Assembly: GCA_937944105.1 (NCBI GenBank)
Contig: CALDZP010000017.1
Location: 24,258-88,257 of the forward strand
Length of the DNA stretch: 64,000 nucleotides
Origin: an uncultured Ignavibacteria bacterium
Lineage (GTDB): Bacteria > Bacteroidota > Ignavibacteria > Ch128b
Reading direction: 5' to 3'
Part shown: piece by piece, positions 55,934-64,000 of the stretch
Numbering within the stretch: position 1 is the stretch's first letter
Layout of the letters: each line of letters starts with the position of its first letter
Program-made: the position numbers and the translations under genes
Notes under the pieces: model-generated
Database searches by the model: none
What the model was told of the DNA's origin: nothing
Seen by the model: only the letters and a program-made list of their open reading frames with translations

Positions 55934-58008
55934 AATCAAATAATGATAGAGTTATTGAAATATTAGATAGAACTGGATTTGTATTTCTTTTTATTTTCGC
56001 TGCGAGTCTTACAACTTCAATTTTTGTAAATCAGATAGGTTATTTTGGCGCATTATTAATTCTATTGACTAAATTTTACTTTCAAGGAAAATTTGAAAAA
56101 AGAAAAACAGGTTTAGAGACTCTTTTCATTTTGTTGATCATTTCAGAAATAATTTCTGCAATACTCTCTGATTATCATTCTCAGGCTTTTCATAATACAT
56201 TTAAGAGAGCAATACTTTTACCTGTTGTTTATATGCCAGTTTATTATTTAAGAAATGAAAAAAGATTTAAAAGGATTCTTTATGCATTTCTTGTCTTTGC
56301 AGTGCTTGGAATGTTGATTTATCTCTACTTTGCCTATCAATATTATATATATCAACTTTATTCCAAAGAATCCAAAGGTCCTTCAATTTTTCAATATGTT
56401 ATGACTGCTGGTGGTTTGATGAGTGTTGTTACAATTATTTTGGTCAGTTTCCTTTTCTTAAAAGAAAATAAACTCAGATATAAAATTATTCTTGTAATTG
56501 CAATATTAATTTCTTTTGCATCATTAATTTCGAGTTATACGAGAGCTGCGTGGCTTGGAACAATTGCTGGAGTTGTTGTTTTATTTCTTTTGCATAAAAG
56601 ATGGATTTTTATTGGAATGGTTGCAATCTTATGTGGTATTTTTTTCTCACTAACTCAAATCACAAGTGAAATAGCAATTTTCAAAATTGAAAAGAACTCG
56701 AAAAAATTATTTGACGAGCGAGTTTATAACTCGAAAGGCCGAGCTCATGGAATTGTTGAGATAAAAAATGAATTTTATGTTGCTGATTATGAAGCTGGAA
56801 TAACAAGATGGAGATTGGAAGATTCAACTCTTAAATTTATTGGTCAATTCTATACTCCTTCACCAGCGAAGGGTATGTTATGTAATGACTCTTTGATTTT
56901 CGTTAATCTCCTCGATTCAAGAATTTTGGTAATTAGACCATATAGGGATTCCATTGAAATGCTCGCTTCAATAATTCCTCAGAATGTTGTGGGTTCATTT
57001 TTTGTTTACAATAATTATTTATTGTTAACCGAGGGGGAGTTTGGGATTTCAATAATTAATATCGAAGATGCATCAAGACCAATTTTCTTGAAATCTTTTT
57101 CATTATCTGATGAGAAAAATAAAGTTGTTTTTACAAGCGTTGCAGTAAAGCAAAATATTTTATATGCACTACTGGATGATAAAAAATTTTTTATTCTGGA
57201 TTTTAAAAATCCTTCCGATATTAAGCTTCTTAAAGAGATTCCAACTGAAGATAAACCAGCATCGATTTACATTGAGAGTAATTATCTTGTAATTGGTGAT
57301 GGTATAAAAGGATTAAAAATATATGACATTTCAAAACCTGAAAATCCAGTTTTAATAAGAGGGATTAAAACGAGAGTTATTCCTAACATAATAAAATTTG
57401 ATGGAGATGATATAATCTTTACAGATTTTGCTGGCAAAATTTATTTGGTTGATATTCATGGTAATGTTTATGAATTAAAGGATTTTGAATCGAAAATCTC
57501 TGGCTTGATTAAATCAAACCAGAAATGGATTGGCACTTATTTTTATCGAAGCAGGTTAAGTTCAATTTATGATCCTTATCATCCAACAAATATCGAAAGG
57601 ATGAATCAAATAAAAGTGGCGTTTAAAATTTTTGCAGATCATCCCTTTTTTGGCGTTGGTAATATTGATTTTAATGAAACTTATAAAAAATATCGTGAAC
57701 CTTTCGATAAGTGTACTTATGGACATCTTCATAATAATTATACTCATGTACTTGCAACACTTGGAATATTTGGTTTTGTTATCTTTATAATTCTTTTGAT
57801 AAAAATTTTCTTTATCCATATTGAAACAATCAAACTAACAGCAAATAAAAATTTCTACAATGTTTTATCAAAAGGTTTACTTGCAGCATTTACAGGAATT
57901 TGTGTTAGTGGACTTTTTGAATATAATTTTGGTGATCACGAAATAGCTACTATGCTATGGTTTACCGCTGGAATGAGTCTGGCAATTCAAAAATTGATGA
58001 AAGATTAA
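55930..58008 (+). CDS. O-antigen ligase/polymerase-like membrane protein with an inserted seven-bladed propeller
   Basis: 692 residues, far longer than the usual 400-450 of the Wzy/WaaL (O-antigen ligase, PF04932-type) family. Residues 1-245 hold about eight membrane helices ending with SYTRAAWLGTIAGVVVLFLL (R205). The family loop motif HPFFGVGNIDFNETYKKY (from H571) and YGHLHNNYTHVLATLGIFGF (H599, H601) follows much later, then the last helices. Between them, residues about 265-557 read as seven repeats of some 40 residues, e.g. FGISIINIEDASRPIFLKSF, KKFFILDFKNPSDIKLLKEI and KGLKIYDISKPENPVLIRGI, like LVIVD propeller blades. It would ligate or polymerise glycan in the periplasm. It overlaps the MsbA-like gene by four bases. 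Confidence 0.85.
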   Translation: MKSNNDRVIEILDRTGFVFLFIFAASLTTSIFVNQIGYFGALLILLTKFYFQGKFEKRKTGLETLFILLIISEIISAILSDYHSQAFHNTFKRAILLPVVYMPVYYLRNEKRFKRILYAFLVFAVLGMLIYLYFAYQYYIYQLYSKESKGPSIFQYVMTAGGLMSVVTIILVSFLFLKENKLRYKIILVIAILISFASLISSYTRAAWLGTIAGVVVLFLLHKRWIFIGMVAILCGIFFSLTQITSEIAIFKIEKNSKKLFDERVYNSKGRAHGIVEIKNEFYVADYEAGITRWRLEDSTLKFIGQFYTPSPAKGMLCNDSLIFVNLLDSRILVIRPYRDSIEMLASIIPQNVVGSFFVYNNYLLLTEGEFGISIINIEDASRPIFLKSFSLSDEKNKVVFTSVAVKQNILYALLDDKKFFILDFKNPSDIKLLKEIPTEDKPASIYIESNYLVIGDGIKGLKIYDISKPENPVLIRGIKTRVIPNIIKFDGDDIIFTDFAGKIYLVDIHGNVYELKDFESKISGLIKSNQKWIGTYFYRSRLSSIYDPYHPTNIERMNQIKVAFKIFADHPFFGVGNIDFNETYKKYREPFDKCTYGHLHNNYTHVLATLGIFGFVIFIILLIKIFFIHIETIKLTANKNFYNVLSKGLLAAFTGICVSGLFEYNFGDHEIATMLWFTAGMSLAIQKLMKD

Positions 58009-58038
58009 TCTTTATTTAAATTTAATTGATAAAAAAAA

Positions 58039-58043
58039 GGAGG
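58039..58043 (+). promoter_or_regulatory. Ribosome binding site fixing the start of the DUF1844 gene
   Basis: GGAGG preceded by a run of A lies six bases before the ATG at 58050. The longer frame from 58026 and the ATG at 58044 would overlap this site or sit too close to it. Confidence 0.6.
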
Positions 58044-58049
58044 ATGAAA

Positions 58050-58346
58050 ATGACTGAACAGGAAAGAAAAATTTATGACGCACTTTTTGTTCAGCTAATC
58101 CTTCAATTTCAAACCTCTGCAATGGTTGGTCTTGGTAAATTGCCTAATCCTATAACTAATAAAATTGAAAAAGATCTTGAAGCCGCAAAACTTTCAATTG
58201 ATATGATAGATATGATTAAGTTCAAAACTAAAGGTAACCTTACTGAGGATGAAGAAAGACTGATAACTCAGGTCAGTAAAGATTTAAAGTTAAATTATGT
58301 TGACGAACTCAATAAAGAACAACAATCGAAAGTTGAACAAAAATAA
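58050..58346 (+). CDS. DUF1844-domain protein
   Basis: 98 residues from the ATG at 58050, beginning MTEQERKIYDALFVQLILQF. The sequence TSAMVGLGKLPNPITNKIEK, then DLEAAKLSIDMIDMIKFKTK and GNLTEDEERLITQVSKDLKL, is the DUF1844 pattern found in Bacteroidota, Chlorobi and Deltaproteobacteria. The helix-rich domain has a well conserved leucine/alanine pattern and no catalytic residues. The function is unknown. It stands 11 bases upstream of nadK. Confidence 0.85.
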   Translation: MTEQERKIYDALFVQLILQFQTSAMVGLGKLPNPITNKIEKDLEAAKLSIDMIDMIKFKTKGNLTEDEERLITQVSKDLKLNYVDELNKEQQSKVEQK

Positions 58347-58357
58347 AAGGGTTTAGT

Positions 58358-59272
58358 TTGAAAATTGGTATAATTGCAAATACATCTAAATATGATATTT
58401 CCGAATATTTAATAGATTTCATTTCCGAGAATATAAAAATTAATGGAAGAGAATTTTATCTAAGCAAAAATACTTATGATTTCATAAAGGCAAGCCTAAA
58501 AAAAAATAATTTAATCAAATCAATTAAAGTTGCAGATGAAAAAAATTTCAAAGGAAAAATTCAGGTTTTATTGTCGTTCGGTGGCGATGGTACGATGCTT
58601 TATTCTGCACAATATGCAATAAATGCAGATGCAATACTTGTGGGAGTAAATTTCGGTAAACTTGGTTTTCTTGCAGATATAAATTTTCAGGAACTTAATA
58701 GTGTACTTAAAGAAATTGAGAGTAAAAAATTTAATATAGAAAAAAGAATTCTTCTGGAAGGTAGAATTTTAAGTGGTAAATCAGAAAAGCAACTTGCGGT
58801 TAACGATTTTGTTATTGAAAAAGGTAGCTGGCCTAGAATTATCGAAATTGATACTTATGTGGATGGTAAATTTCTTACTACTTTCAGAGCAGATGGATTG
58901 ATCATATCTACACCAACAGGTTCTACAGGATATTCCCTTTCCTCAGGTGGTCCTATTCTTTTGCCTGAAATGGATTCAATAATTTTAAGTCCAATTTGTC
59001 CACATACTTTAACTGTCAGACCAATTGTAATTCCCGGAAACTCAAAGATTGAAATTGAAGCTTATTCAGGTTACGAAACTGTTACAATAAATAAAGATGG
59101 ACAACAAATCTATAAAATTAAACCTCCAGTGAGATTATTGATTAAAAAATCTGAAAAATATTTGAAACTTTTTAAAAGAGTTAACAAAGACTATTTTCAA
59201 ACACTTCGGGAAAAATTAATGTGGGGAGTTGATATACGAGAACATTCACAAAATAATGGAGAAAAAAGATGA
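58358..59272 (+). CDS. nadK: NAD kinase
   Basis: 304 residues from a TTG start with an AAAGGG site upstream. It phosphorylates NAD to NADP in the cytoplasm. Signatures: the GGDGT motif in LLSFGGDGTMLYSAQ (D77), VGVNFGKLGFLADI, the NE/ND motif LAVNDFVIEKG, FRADGLIISTPTGSTGYSLS and LSPICPHTLTVRPIVIP. The whole family outline is present. The thioredoxin-like gene overlaps its last four bases (ATGA). Confidence 0.95.
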   Translation: MKIGIIANTSKYDISEYLIDFISENIKINGREFYLSKNTYDFIKASLKKNNLIKSIKVADEKNFKGKIQVLLSFGGDGTMLYSAQYAINADAILVGVNFGKLGFLADINFQELNSVLKEIESKKFNIEKRILLEGRILSGKSEKQLAVNDFVIEKGSWPRIIEIDTYVDGKFLTTFRADGLIISTPTGSTGYSLSSGGPILLPEMDSIILSPICPHTLTVRPIVIPGNSKIEIEAYSGYETVTINKDGQQIYKIKPPVRLLIKKSEKYLKLFKRVNKDYFQTLREKLMWGVDIREHSQNNGEKR

Positions 59273-59796
59273 GAATTAAAATGATATTTATGATACTATT
59301 TTTTAATTCAATTTTTATTTCATTAAATGCACAGGAAAAAGATAAAAGTTACCAGCTTGTAATTGATGAAAAATCCAGTAAGCCAATGTTAATTGGTATT
59401 TGTTCAAGGGAAAATTTTCTTTCCGATACTTCGTTTTCATGGTGGTTTGAAGTTGAATACGAGTATTATGAACCGGAAGATTCGATTGTGAAATTAATTA
59501 ATCTTGATTCAATAAAAATAATTTGTGTTTTGGGAACTTGGTGCAGTGATAGCCGAAGAGAAGTTCCGCACTTTTATAAAATACTCGATGCTTTAAATTT
59601 TAAGGACGAAAATTTAATAGTGTATTGTGTTGATCGTCAAAAAAAAGCAGAAGGGTATGATATTGATCAATTTGTCATTGAACGAGTCCCAACATTTATT
59701 TTCTATAGAAATGATTCAGAAATAGGAAGGATTATTGAATCACCACAAGAAACATTAGAAAGAGATTTGTTAAAAATTCTTCAAAATAAGGAATAA
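59269..59796 (+). CDS. Exported thioredoxin-fold protein with a monothiol CSDS site
   Basis: 175 residues with an N-terminal signal-like segment (KMIFMILFFNSIFISLNAQE) suggesting export to the periplasm. The thioredoxin fold is visible: IICVLGTWCSDSRREVPHFY at residues 84-103, then VYCVDRQKKAEG and the cis-proline RVPTFIFYRNDSEIG. The usual CXXC has become C92-S-D-S95, so only the first cysteine remains; many relatives have CSDC here. It might be a monothiol reductase, a binding protein or an inactive relative. It overlaps nadK by four bases and converges with the DUF2723 gene. Confidence 0.78.
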   Translation: MRIKMIFMILFFNSIFISLNAQEKDKSYQLVIDEKSSKPMLIGICSRENFLSDTSFSWWFEVEYEYYEPEDSIVKLINLDSIKIICVLGTWCSDSRREVPHFYKILDALNFKDENLIVYCVDRQKKAEGYDIDQFVIERVPTFIFYRNDSEIGRIIESPQETLERDLLKILQNKE

Positions 59797-59805
59797 TAAA
59801 TGTTA

Positions 59806-61635
59806 TCAATTTAGGTTAGGTGGTAATTCACTTATCGGGAATTTACTCAAAAATAATTTTTTCAGTTCTTCAGCTTTGTTGAATTTACCGAATTCAATTT
59901 CATATTGAATTCTTAATATCAACATTTGCTTTAAAATGTTCTCTAATTCATCCTTTGTCAGAAAGTTTTGTTTTCCAAAACGAATATTATACATATCATT
60001 TTTTTGTTCTACATAAGTCCCTTTTGGTACTAACTTAAATACAAGTCCATAAGGAATAAACTCAAAGTTCTCGGGAATTTTTATTTCGCCATTGAAAACT
60101 TTTGTAACCATCTCAATAGTGAAATAGTTGTTATTATCTTTCAACTGGATATTTGCAGAGTTAATTCCATTGATAATCAATTCTTTTCCTTTGCCATAAA
60201 TCTTATTTATTTGATTAACATACCATTTTGAACTTAATAATGGATAAGTGAGCATTATAACATCAGCTCTATGTTTTTCCACTAATTGAAAATAAAGTGA
60301 CATTGAATGAAGCCAGGAACTATAATTTATTACTTTAGCTTTATTTTCAAGATTTTGTGTGATGCTCTTAAAATAATCTTCTTCTAAAAAATTTTTACTT
60401 TGATCAACACGATTAAAATTAAAAACGAACTGAATAACGATTAAAATGAAAAGCAAAATTACCAAAAGATTTTTTAGAAGTTGTTTTGAGGTCAATCGTA
60501 ACAGGAAATAAATTCCTGAAGTTATAAAAAATGATAAAGTGAAATAAGCAGGTATGTAGTACGCATCAATATCCTGTATGCTATAAAGAGATGGTACAAA
60601 TATGAAAATCCAAAGAGATATGATAAAAAATGTAAATAACTTTTTTGCAGTAAAAAAAAGAAAAACAAAACCAGGAATAACAAACAAAATATTAAGATTA
60701 AACTCTGATGAATTAAAATCAAACCGATTGTAATGAAAATTTAATGACGAAAAGAAGAAGGCAAGATTTTTAAAGAAACTTTCTAACGAAGAGAAAAAAA
60801 ATTGTTGATAGATTTTGCCAGTAATATGTTCGAAGGTTTCGGAAAGATTTTGGGGAAGACCAAAGCCAGCAAGTGCCCCCATCGATCCTCGAATCCAGAT
60901 ATAAGAATAAAAGATCAAAGCAATTAAGAGACTCAGGGTTAGATATTGAACCAGAATTTTTATTTTCTTTGAATAGTTACTTGAAAAGTATAAATATAGT
61001 ACTGGAAAAATTATTAACGAACCCATGGTATGATTGGTTAGTATTAATCCAAAAGTTATAAAAACAGCAAGCTGATATTTATTCTTAAACTGAGTTGATT
61101 TAGAAAAATCCATTGAATGTAAAAATGCTTTTAAACTGTAGTAAACGATTACAGATATAAATACTATGTTTAATGAATAAACTTCATAATTTGTTGATTG
61201 AAACCAGAAAGTTTTACTGAAAGCAAAGATTAATCCTCCTGTTAAAACCACAAAATTTTTTTCAAAGTCGTTTAAGTTTCTTAAAGCTTTGAAATTTGTA
61301 TTTGAAAATTTTGTTGATTCAAATTCGAACACAAGTAACTTTAATGATTTTAGAAGAAAAAATACAGCAATAGCTGAATAAATTGACGATAGAAAGTTTA
61401 ATTTTTCAATAACTCTTAATGGTATTGGTATATGTGAAACGATATAACCAATTATCGTAAACAATGGATAACCTGGAGGATGTGGAATACCAAGAAAATA
61501 TGAAGTAGCTGCTAACTCACCATTATCAAGTGAAACAACACTTCGACCAAAAGTGAAATAATAAATTATTAAAACAAGAAAAGCTAAATACCACTCAAAA
61601 TTTTTAATAAGATGAGATTTCATTTTTAATGTCAA
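59806..61635 (-). CDS. DUF2723 (GT117-like) membrane glycosyltransferase
   Basis: 609 residues with about twelve membrane helices and a C-terminal soluble part. The first loop FTFGRSVVSLDNGELAATSY then FLGIPHPPGYPLFTIIGYIV is the DUF2723 signature (acidic residue after helix one and a PHPPGYPL turn). The family is characteristic of Bacteroidota and relatives, belongs to the GT-C superfamily and is grouped with O-mannosyltransferase-like enzymes. It probably moves a sugar from a polyprenyl carrier on the periplasmic face; acceptor unknown. It lies 42 bases downstream of recG on the same strand. Confidence 0.85.
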   Translation of the reverse strand: MTLKMKSHLIKNFEWYLAFLVLIIYYFTFGRSVVSLDNGELAATSYFLGIPHPPGYPLFTIIGYIVSHIPIPLRVIEKLNFLSSIYSAIAVFFLLKSLKLLVFEFESTKFSNTNFKALRNLNDFEKNFVVLTGGLIFAFSKTFWFQSTNYEVYSLNIVFISVIVYYSLKAFLHSMDFSKSTQFKNKYQLAVFITFGLILTNHTMGSLIIFPVLYLYFSSNYSKKIKILVQYLTLSLLIALIFYSYIWIRGSMGALAGFGLPQNLSETFEHITGKIYQQFFFSSLESFFKNLAFFFSSLNFHYNRFDFNSSEFNLNILFVIPGFVFLFFTAKKLFTFFIISLWIFIFVPSLYSIQDIDAYYIPAYFTLSFFITSGIYFLLRLTSKQLLKNLLVILLFILIVIQFVFNFNRVDQSKNFLEEDYFKSITQNLENKAKVINYSSWLHSMSLYFQLVEKHRADVIMLTYPLLSSKWYVNQINKIYGKGKELIINGINSANIQLKDNNNYFTIEMVTKVFNGEIKIPENFEFIPYGLVFKLVPKGTYVEQKNDMYNIRFGKQNFLTKDELENILKQMLILRIQYEIEFGKFNKAEELKKLFLSKFPISELPPNLN

Positions 61636-61677
61636 CCATTTAAGTAAAAGATTAAAAGCTTAAAAACAAAAAAATTT

Positions 61678-63858
61678 TTATGCAATGTTAGAAAGGAATT
61701 CTTTGTATGAATATCTGTATTTAATCACTTCTCTTAAAATTTGGTGTTCATTCTTTTGTAAATCAGGATCTTCTTCAACGAGCTTAAATGTAAATTCTCT
61801 GATAAGTTCAATTAGTTCCTGATCTGCAAAAATATCAACAAACTTAAATTCAGGGATTCCACTTTGTCTTGTTCCGAAGATATCACCGGGACCACGAAGC
61901 TTAAAATCAATTTCCGCAATCTTAAAACCATCAGAAAATTTTTTCATTGCTTTCAGTCTTTCACGGGCAATGCTTTTCTGTGAATTTAAATCAAATATCT
62001 GTCTTAGTGGTCGAGAGTCATCAATTTCTATATCGGATACAAGAATACAGTATGATTGTTTATCACTCCTTCCAACTCTTCCTCTCAATTGATGAAGCTG
62101 AGAAAGTCCAAAGCGCTGAGCCTCTTCAATTACAATTACTGTTGCATTGGGGTTATCAATCCCGACTTCAATTACAGATGTAGAAACAAGAATTTGAATT
62201 TCACCTTTTATGAATTTACTCATGATTTCTTCTTTTTCATCAGATGATAATTTTCCATGAAGCATTCCAACACTTATATCTGTAAAAATCTCATTCTTTA
62301 ACTTATTATAATTTGATATTACATCCTCGAGATCCATTTTTTCAGATTCTTCGATCAATGGATAGATGATGTATGCTTGATTTCCTTTTTGAATTTCTGA
62401 TCTAATAAAATCATACAAACTATTTCGTTTTTCGGGAGTAATTACATGTGTTCTTATAGGTTTTCGATTTTTCGGCATAGTTTTGATGAAAGAAACATCC
62501 AGATCGGAGTAAATAGTTAATGCAAGAGTTCGGGGAATAGGTGTAGCTGTCATTACAAGAAGATGAGGATTTCGTCCTTTTATTTTAAGTTTTGCTCTTT
62601 GAATGACTCCAAAACGATGTTGTTCATCAATTATTACATATCCAAGATTTTTAAATTGTACATCTTCTTCAATTAAAGCATGAGTTCCGATCAAAATATG
62701 CAATTGACCTGTTTCCGCCATTTCAAGATATTTCCTTCTAATATTGTTGGGTGTGCTACTGGTTAATAGACCCACATTTACAGGTATGTCTTTCAATAAA
62801 TGTGTGAAATAATTATAATGTTGAAAAGCCAAAATTTCTGTTGGTGCCATCAAAGCAACTTGAAATCCATTATCAACAGAAATTAATGCGGTGATTAGAG
62901 CAACCAGGGTTTTACCACTTCCAACATCTCCCTGCAAAAGACGATTCATAGGATAACCACTCTTAAAATCATTAAAAATTTCACGAATAACTTTTTTCTG
63001 ATCTTCAGTTAACTCAAAAGGTAATTTGTTTTCAATAAAAAATCGGGCATTTTCTCCAACTTTTTTATAAACGATGGATTCGTCAAATTTCTTAACCATT
63101 GACCGATTTAATGCTGCAAGTAATTGATAATAAAATATCTCTTCAAATTTCATTCTGTGTTGAGCCTTTTTAAGCATTTCCTGATTTTCAGGGTTATGTA
63201 AATTTTTAATTGCTCTGATTAAACCAATCAGACCAAATTTTTTCAAAATATAATCGGGTAAAGTTTCTCGGACACTTGAAAGATATTTACTCAAAGCATT
63301 TTGTATAATATTTCTTAGAGTATGTGAACCAAATGCTTTTGTCTTTGCCTGAGAAATTCCTCTAAGTGAATATCGAGGGACAATTTTGTTGGTATTTTGA
63401 AAATCAAAACCTTCTTGCTCTTTAATTATATCGAAAGTTGGATGAATTAAGACAGGAGAACCATCTGTTCCCTGTTGAATCTTACCTGAGAATGCGACTA
63501 ATAAATCCTGTAAGAAAATTTTTTGGAAGTAATTAATTCCCTCAAAAAAAATCACTTTAAGAAACCCCGTTTTATCAAAAAGAACTATTTCAAGAAATTG
63601 ACGACGATAAGTTTGTACTTTTCTGACTGATTTTATTTTACCAATGAAAGTAACCTCCTCATTTAAACCTGATGAGACCAAGGAATAAGCCTGTGAAATT
63701 CTGAGTACCGTTGTTCTATCGTAATATTTATATGGGAAATAGAAAATTAAATCCTCAATTGTGAAAATCCCGAGAGAATTGAGAATTTTCTCTCGAGCCT
63801 CTCCTACGCCTTTAATAAATCTTAACGATGGCAAATTTTCATTCGGAATGTTTAGCAT
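61678..63858 (-). CDS. recG: ATP-dependent DNA helicase RecG
   Basis: 726 residues, normal size. It remodels stalled forks and Holliday junctions. The N-terminal wedge/OB domain (GVGEAREKILNSLGIFTIED, LIFYFPYKYYDRTTVL) is followed by the helicase core: motif I LLQGDVGSGKTLVALITALI, motif Ib GTHALIEEDVQF, motif II VIIDEQHRFGVIQRAKL, motif III MTATPIPRTLAL, then VSTSVIEVGIDNPNATVIVI and motif VI GLSQLHQLRGRVGRSDKQ. The C-terminal GPGDIFGTRQSGIPEFKF is typical of RecG. No gene lies between it and the right edge of the window. Confidence 0.97.
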   Translation of the reverse strand: MLNIPNENLPSLRFIKGVGEAREKILNSLGIFTIEDLIFYFPYKYYDRTTVLRISQAYSLVSSGLNEEVTFIGKIKSVRKVQTYRRQFLEIVLFDKTGFLKVIFFEGINYFQKIFLQDLLVAFSGKIQQGTDGSPVLIHPTFDIIKEQEGFDFQNTNKIVPRYSLRGISQAKTKAFGSHTLRNIIQNALSKYLSSVRETLPDYILKKFGLIGLIRAIKNLHNPENQEMLKKAQHRMKFEEIFYYQLLAALNRSMVKKFDESIVYKKVGENARFFIENKLPFELTEDQKKVIREIFNDFKSGYPMNRLLQGDVGSGKTLVALITALISVDNGFQVALMAPTEILAFQHYNYFTHLLKDIPVNVGLLTSSTPNNIRRKYLEMAETGQLHILIGTHALIEEDVQFKNLGYVIIDEQHRFGVIQRAKLKIKGRNPHLLVMTATPIPRTLALTIYSDLDVSFIKTMPKNRKPIRTHVITPEKRNSLYDFIRSEIQKGNQAYIIYPLIEESEKMDLEDVISNYNKLKNEIFTDISVGMLHGKLSSDEKEEIMSKFIKGEIQILVSTSVIEVGIDNPNATVIVIEEAQRFGLSQLHQLRGRVGRSDKQSYCILVSDIEIDDSRPLRQIFDLNSQKSIARERLKAMKKFSDGFKIAEIDFKLRGPGDIFGTRQSGIPEFKFVDIFADQELIELIREFTFKLVEEDPDLQKNEHQILREVIKYRYSYKEFLSNIA

Positions 63859-63951
63859 GACAAACTATTTAATATTTTTACAAAATTAAATGATTATTGG
63901 CTATAAAATTATAGTTTTTTCTTGAAAACAAGAACTGGATTAAAGGTAGAA

Positions 63952-63989
63952 GATTGCTACCCCGATTTTCATCGTGACACACAATGACT
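63952..63989. repeat. Single member of the palindromic repeat family at the window edge
   Basis: GATTGCTAC ... CACACAATGACT has the same ends and spacing as the left arm of the 52.5-kb units (GATTGCTTC ... CGCAATGACTG). The right arm, if present, lies beyond the window. It suggests that the family is dispersed in this genome. Confidence 0.45.
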
Positions 63990-64000
63990 ATTCTGTTTAG

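Overview
The window is AT-rich and gene-dense bacterial chromosome, best read as a member of the Bacteroidota/Ignavibacteriota lineage, probably Ignavibacteria. This is an inference from gene content: a secreted protein with a C-terminal type IX secretion (Por) sorting domain, a GlmU-like sugar nucleotidyltransferase of the Bacteroidota type, a DUF2723 (GT117-like) membrane protein, an Mce/Mla lipid-transport operon, lipid A genes and an NAD-dependent ligase. No rRNA, tRNA, CRISPR array, prophage or intact insertion sequence was found.

Layout. 1-7055 (all minus): an HTH/RodZ-like protein, ligA, a short GT9-like protein, a STAS protein and two sodium:solute symporters (one cut by the window edge), with rsmB upstream. 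7056-7778 holds no intact gene but contains a decayed type IX sorting domain. 7779-10083 (minus): GlmU-like protein, nagB, rpmE. 10084-10843 has no intact gene and at most decayed reading frames. 10844-13649 (minus): mlaD-mlaF-mlaE plus an unrecognised 77-residue protein. 13894-15348: an alpha/beta hydrolase and a polytopic membrane protein. 15440-35642 is a long plus-strand run: tpiA, a GH2-like membrane protein lacking the usual catalytic glutamates, smc, a type IX cargo protein, a HAD phosphatase, an ICMT-like protein, lpxB, a DUF374 acyltransferase, lpxK, a C26 amidotransferase-like hydrolase, ppdK, queA, ispD, plsY, gpsA. 35775-44318 (minus) is a polysaccharide locus: asnB-type amidotransferase, flippase, methyltransferase, heparinase II/III-like protein, PfkB kinase, RmlD-like reductase and a HAD phosphatase, with no recognisable glycosyltransferase. 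44594-52241 (plus): dCMP deaminase, small membrane protein, PgpH-like HD phosphodiesterase, tyrosine recombinase, site-2 protease and two GT-C-type membrane proteins. 52242-53444 is a gene-free repeat region with four exact-period 124-bp units. 53445-63858: mgsA, an MsbA-like exporter, an O-antigen ligase/polymerase-like protein carrying an apparent seven-bladed propeller, DUF1844 protein, nadK, a monothiol thioredoxin-like protein, a DUF2723 protein and recG.

How they work together. Much of the window serves the envelope: lipid A (lpxB, lpxK, acyltransferase), phospholipid (plsY, gpsA, Mla transporter), amino sugars (GlmU-like, nagB), isoprenoids (ispD), surface glycan (polysaccharide locus, GT-C proteins, MsbA-like exporter, ligase). 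The most unusual object is the O-antigen ligase-like protein at 55930-58008: about 290 residues that read as seven LVIVD-like propeller blades sit between its transmembrane core and the conserved catalytic-loop motif. Second are the GH2-like pseudoenzyme fused to a polytopic membrane domain (16286-18760) and the palindromic 124-bp tandem repeat (52557-53000).
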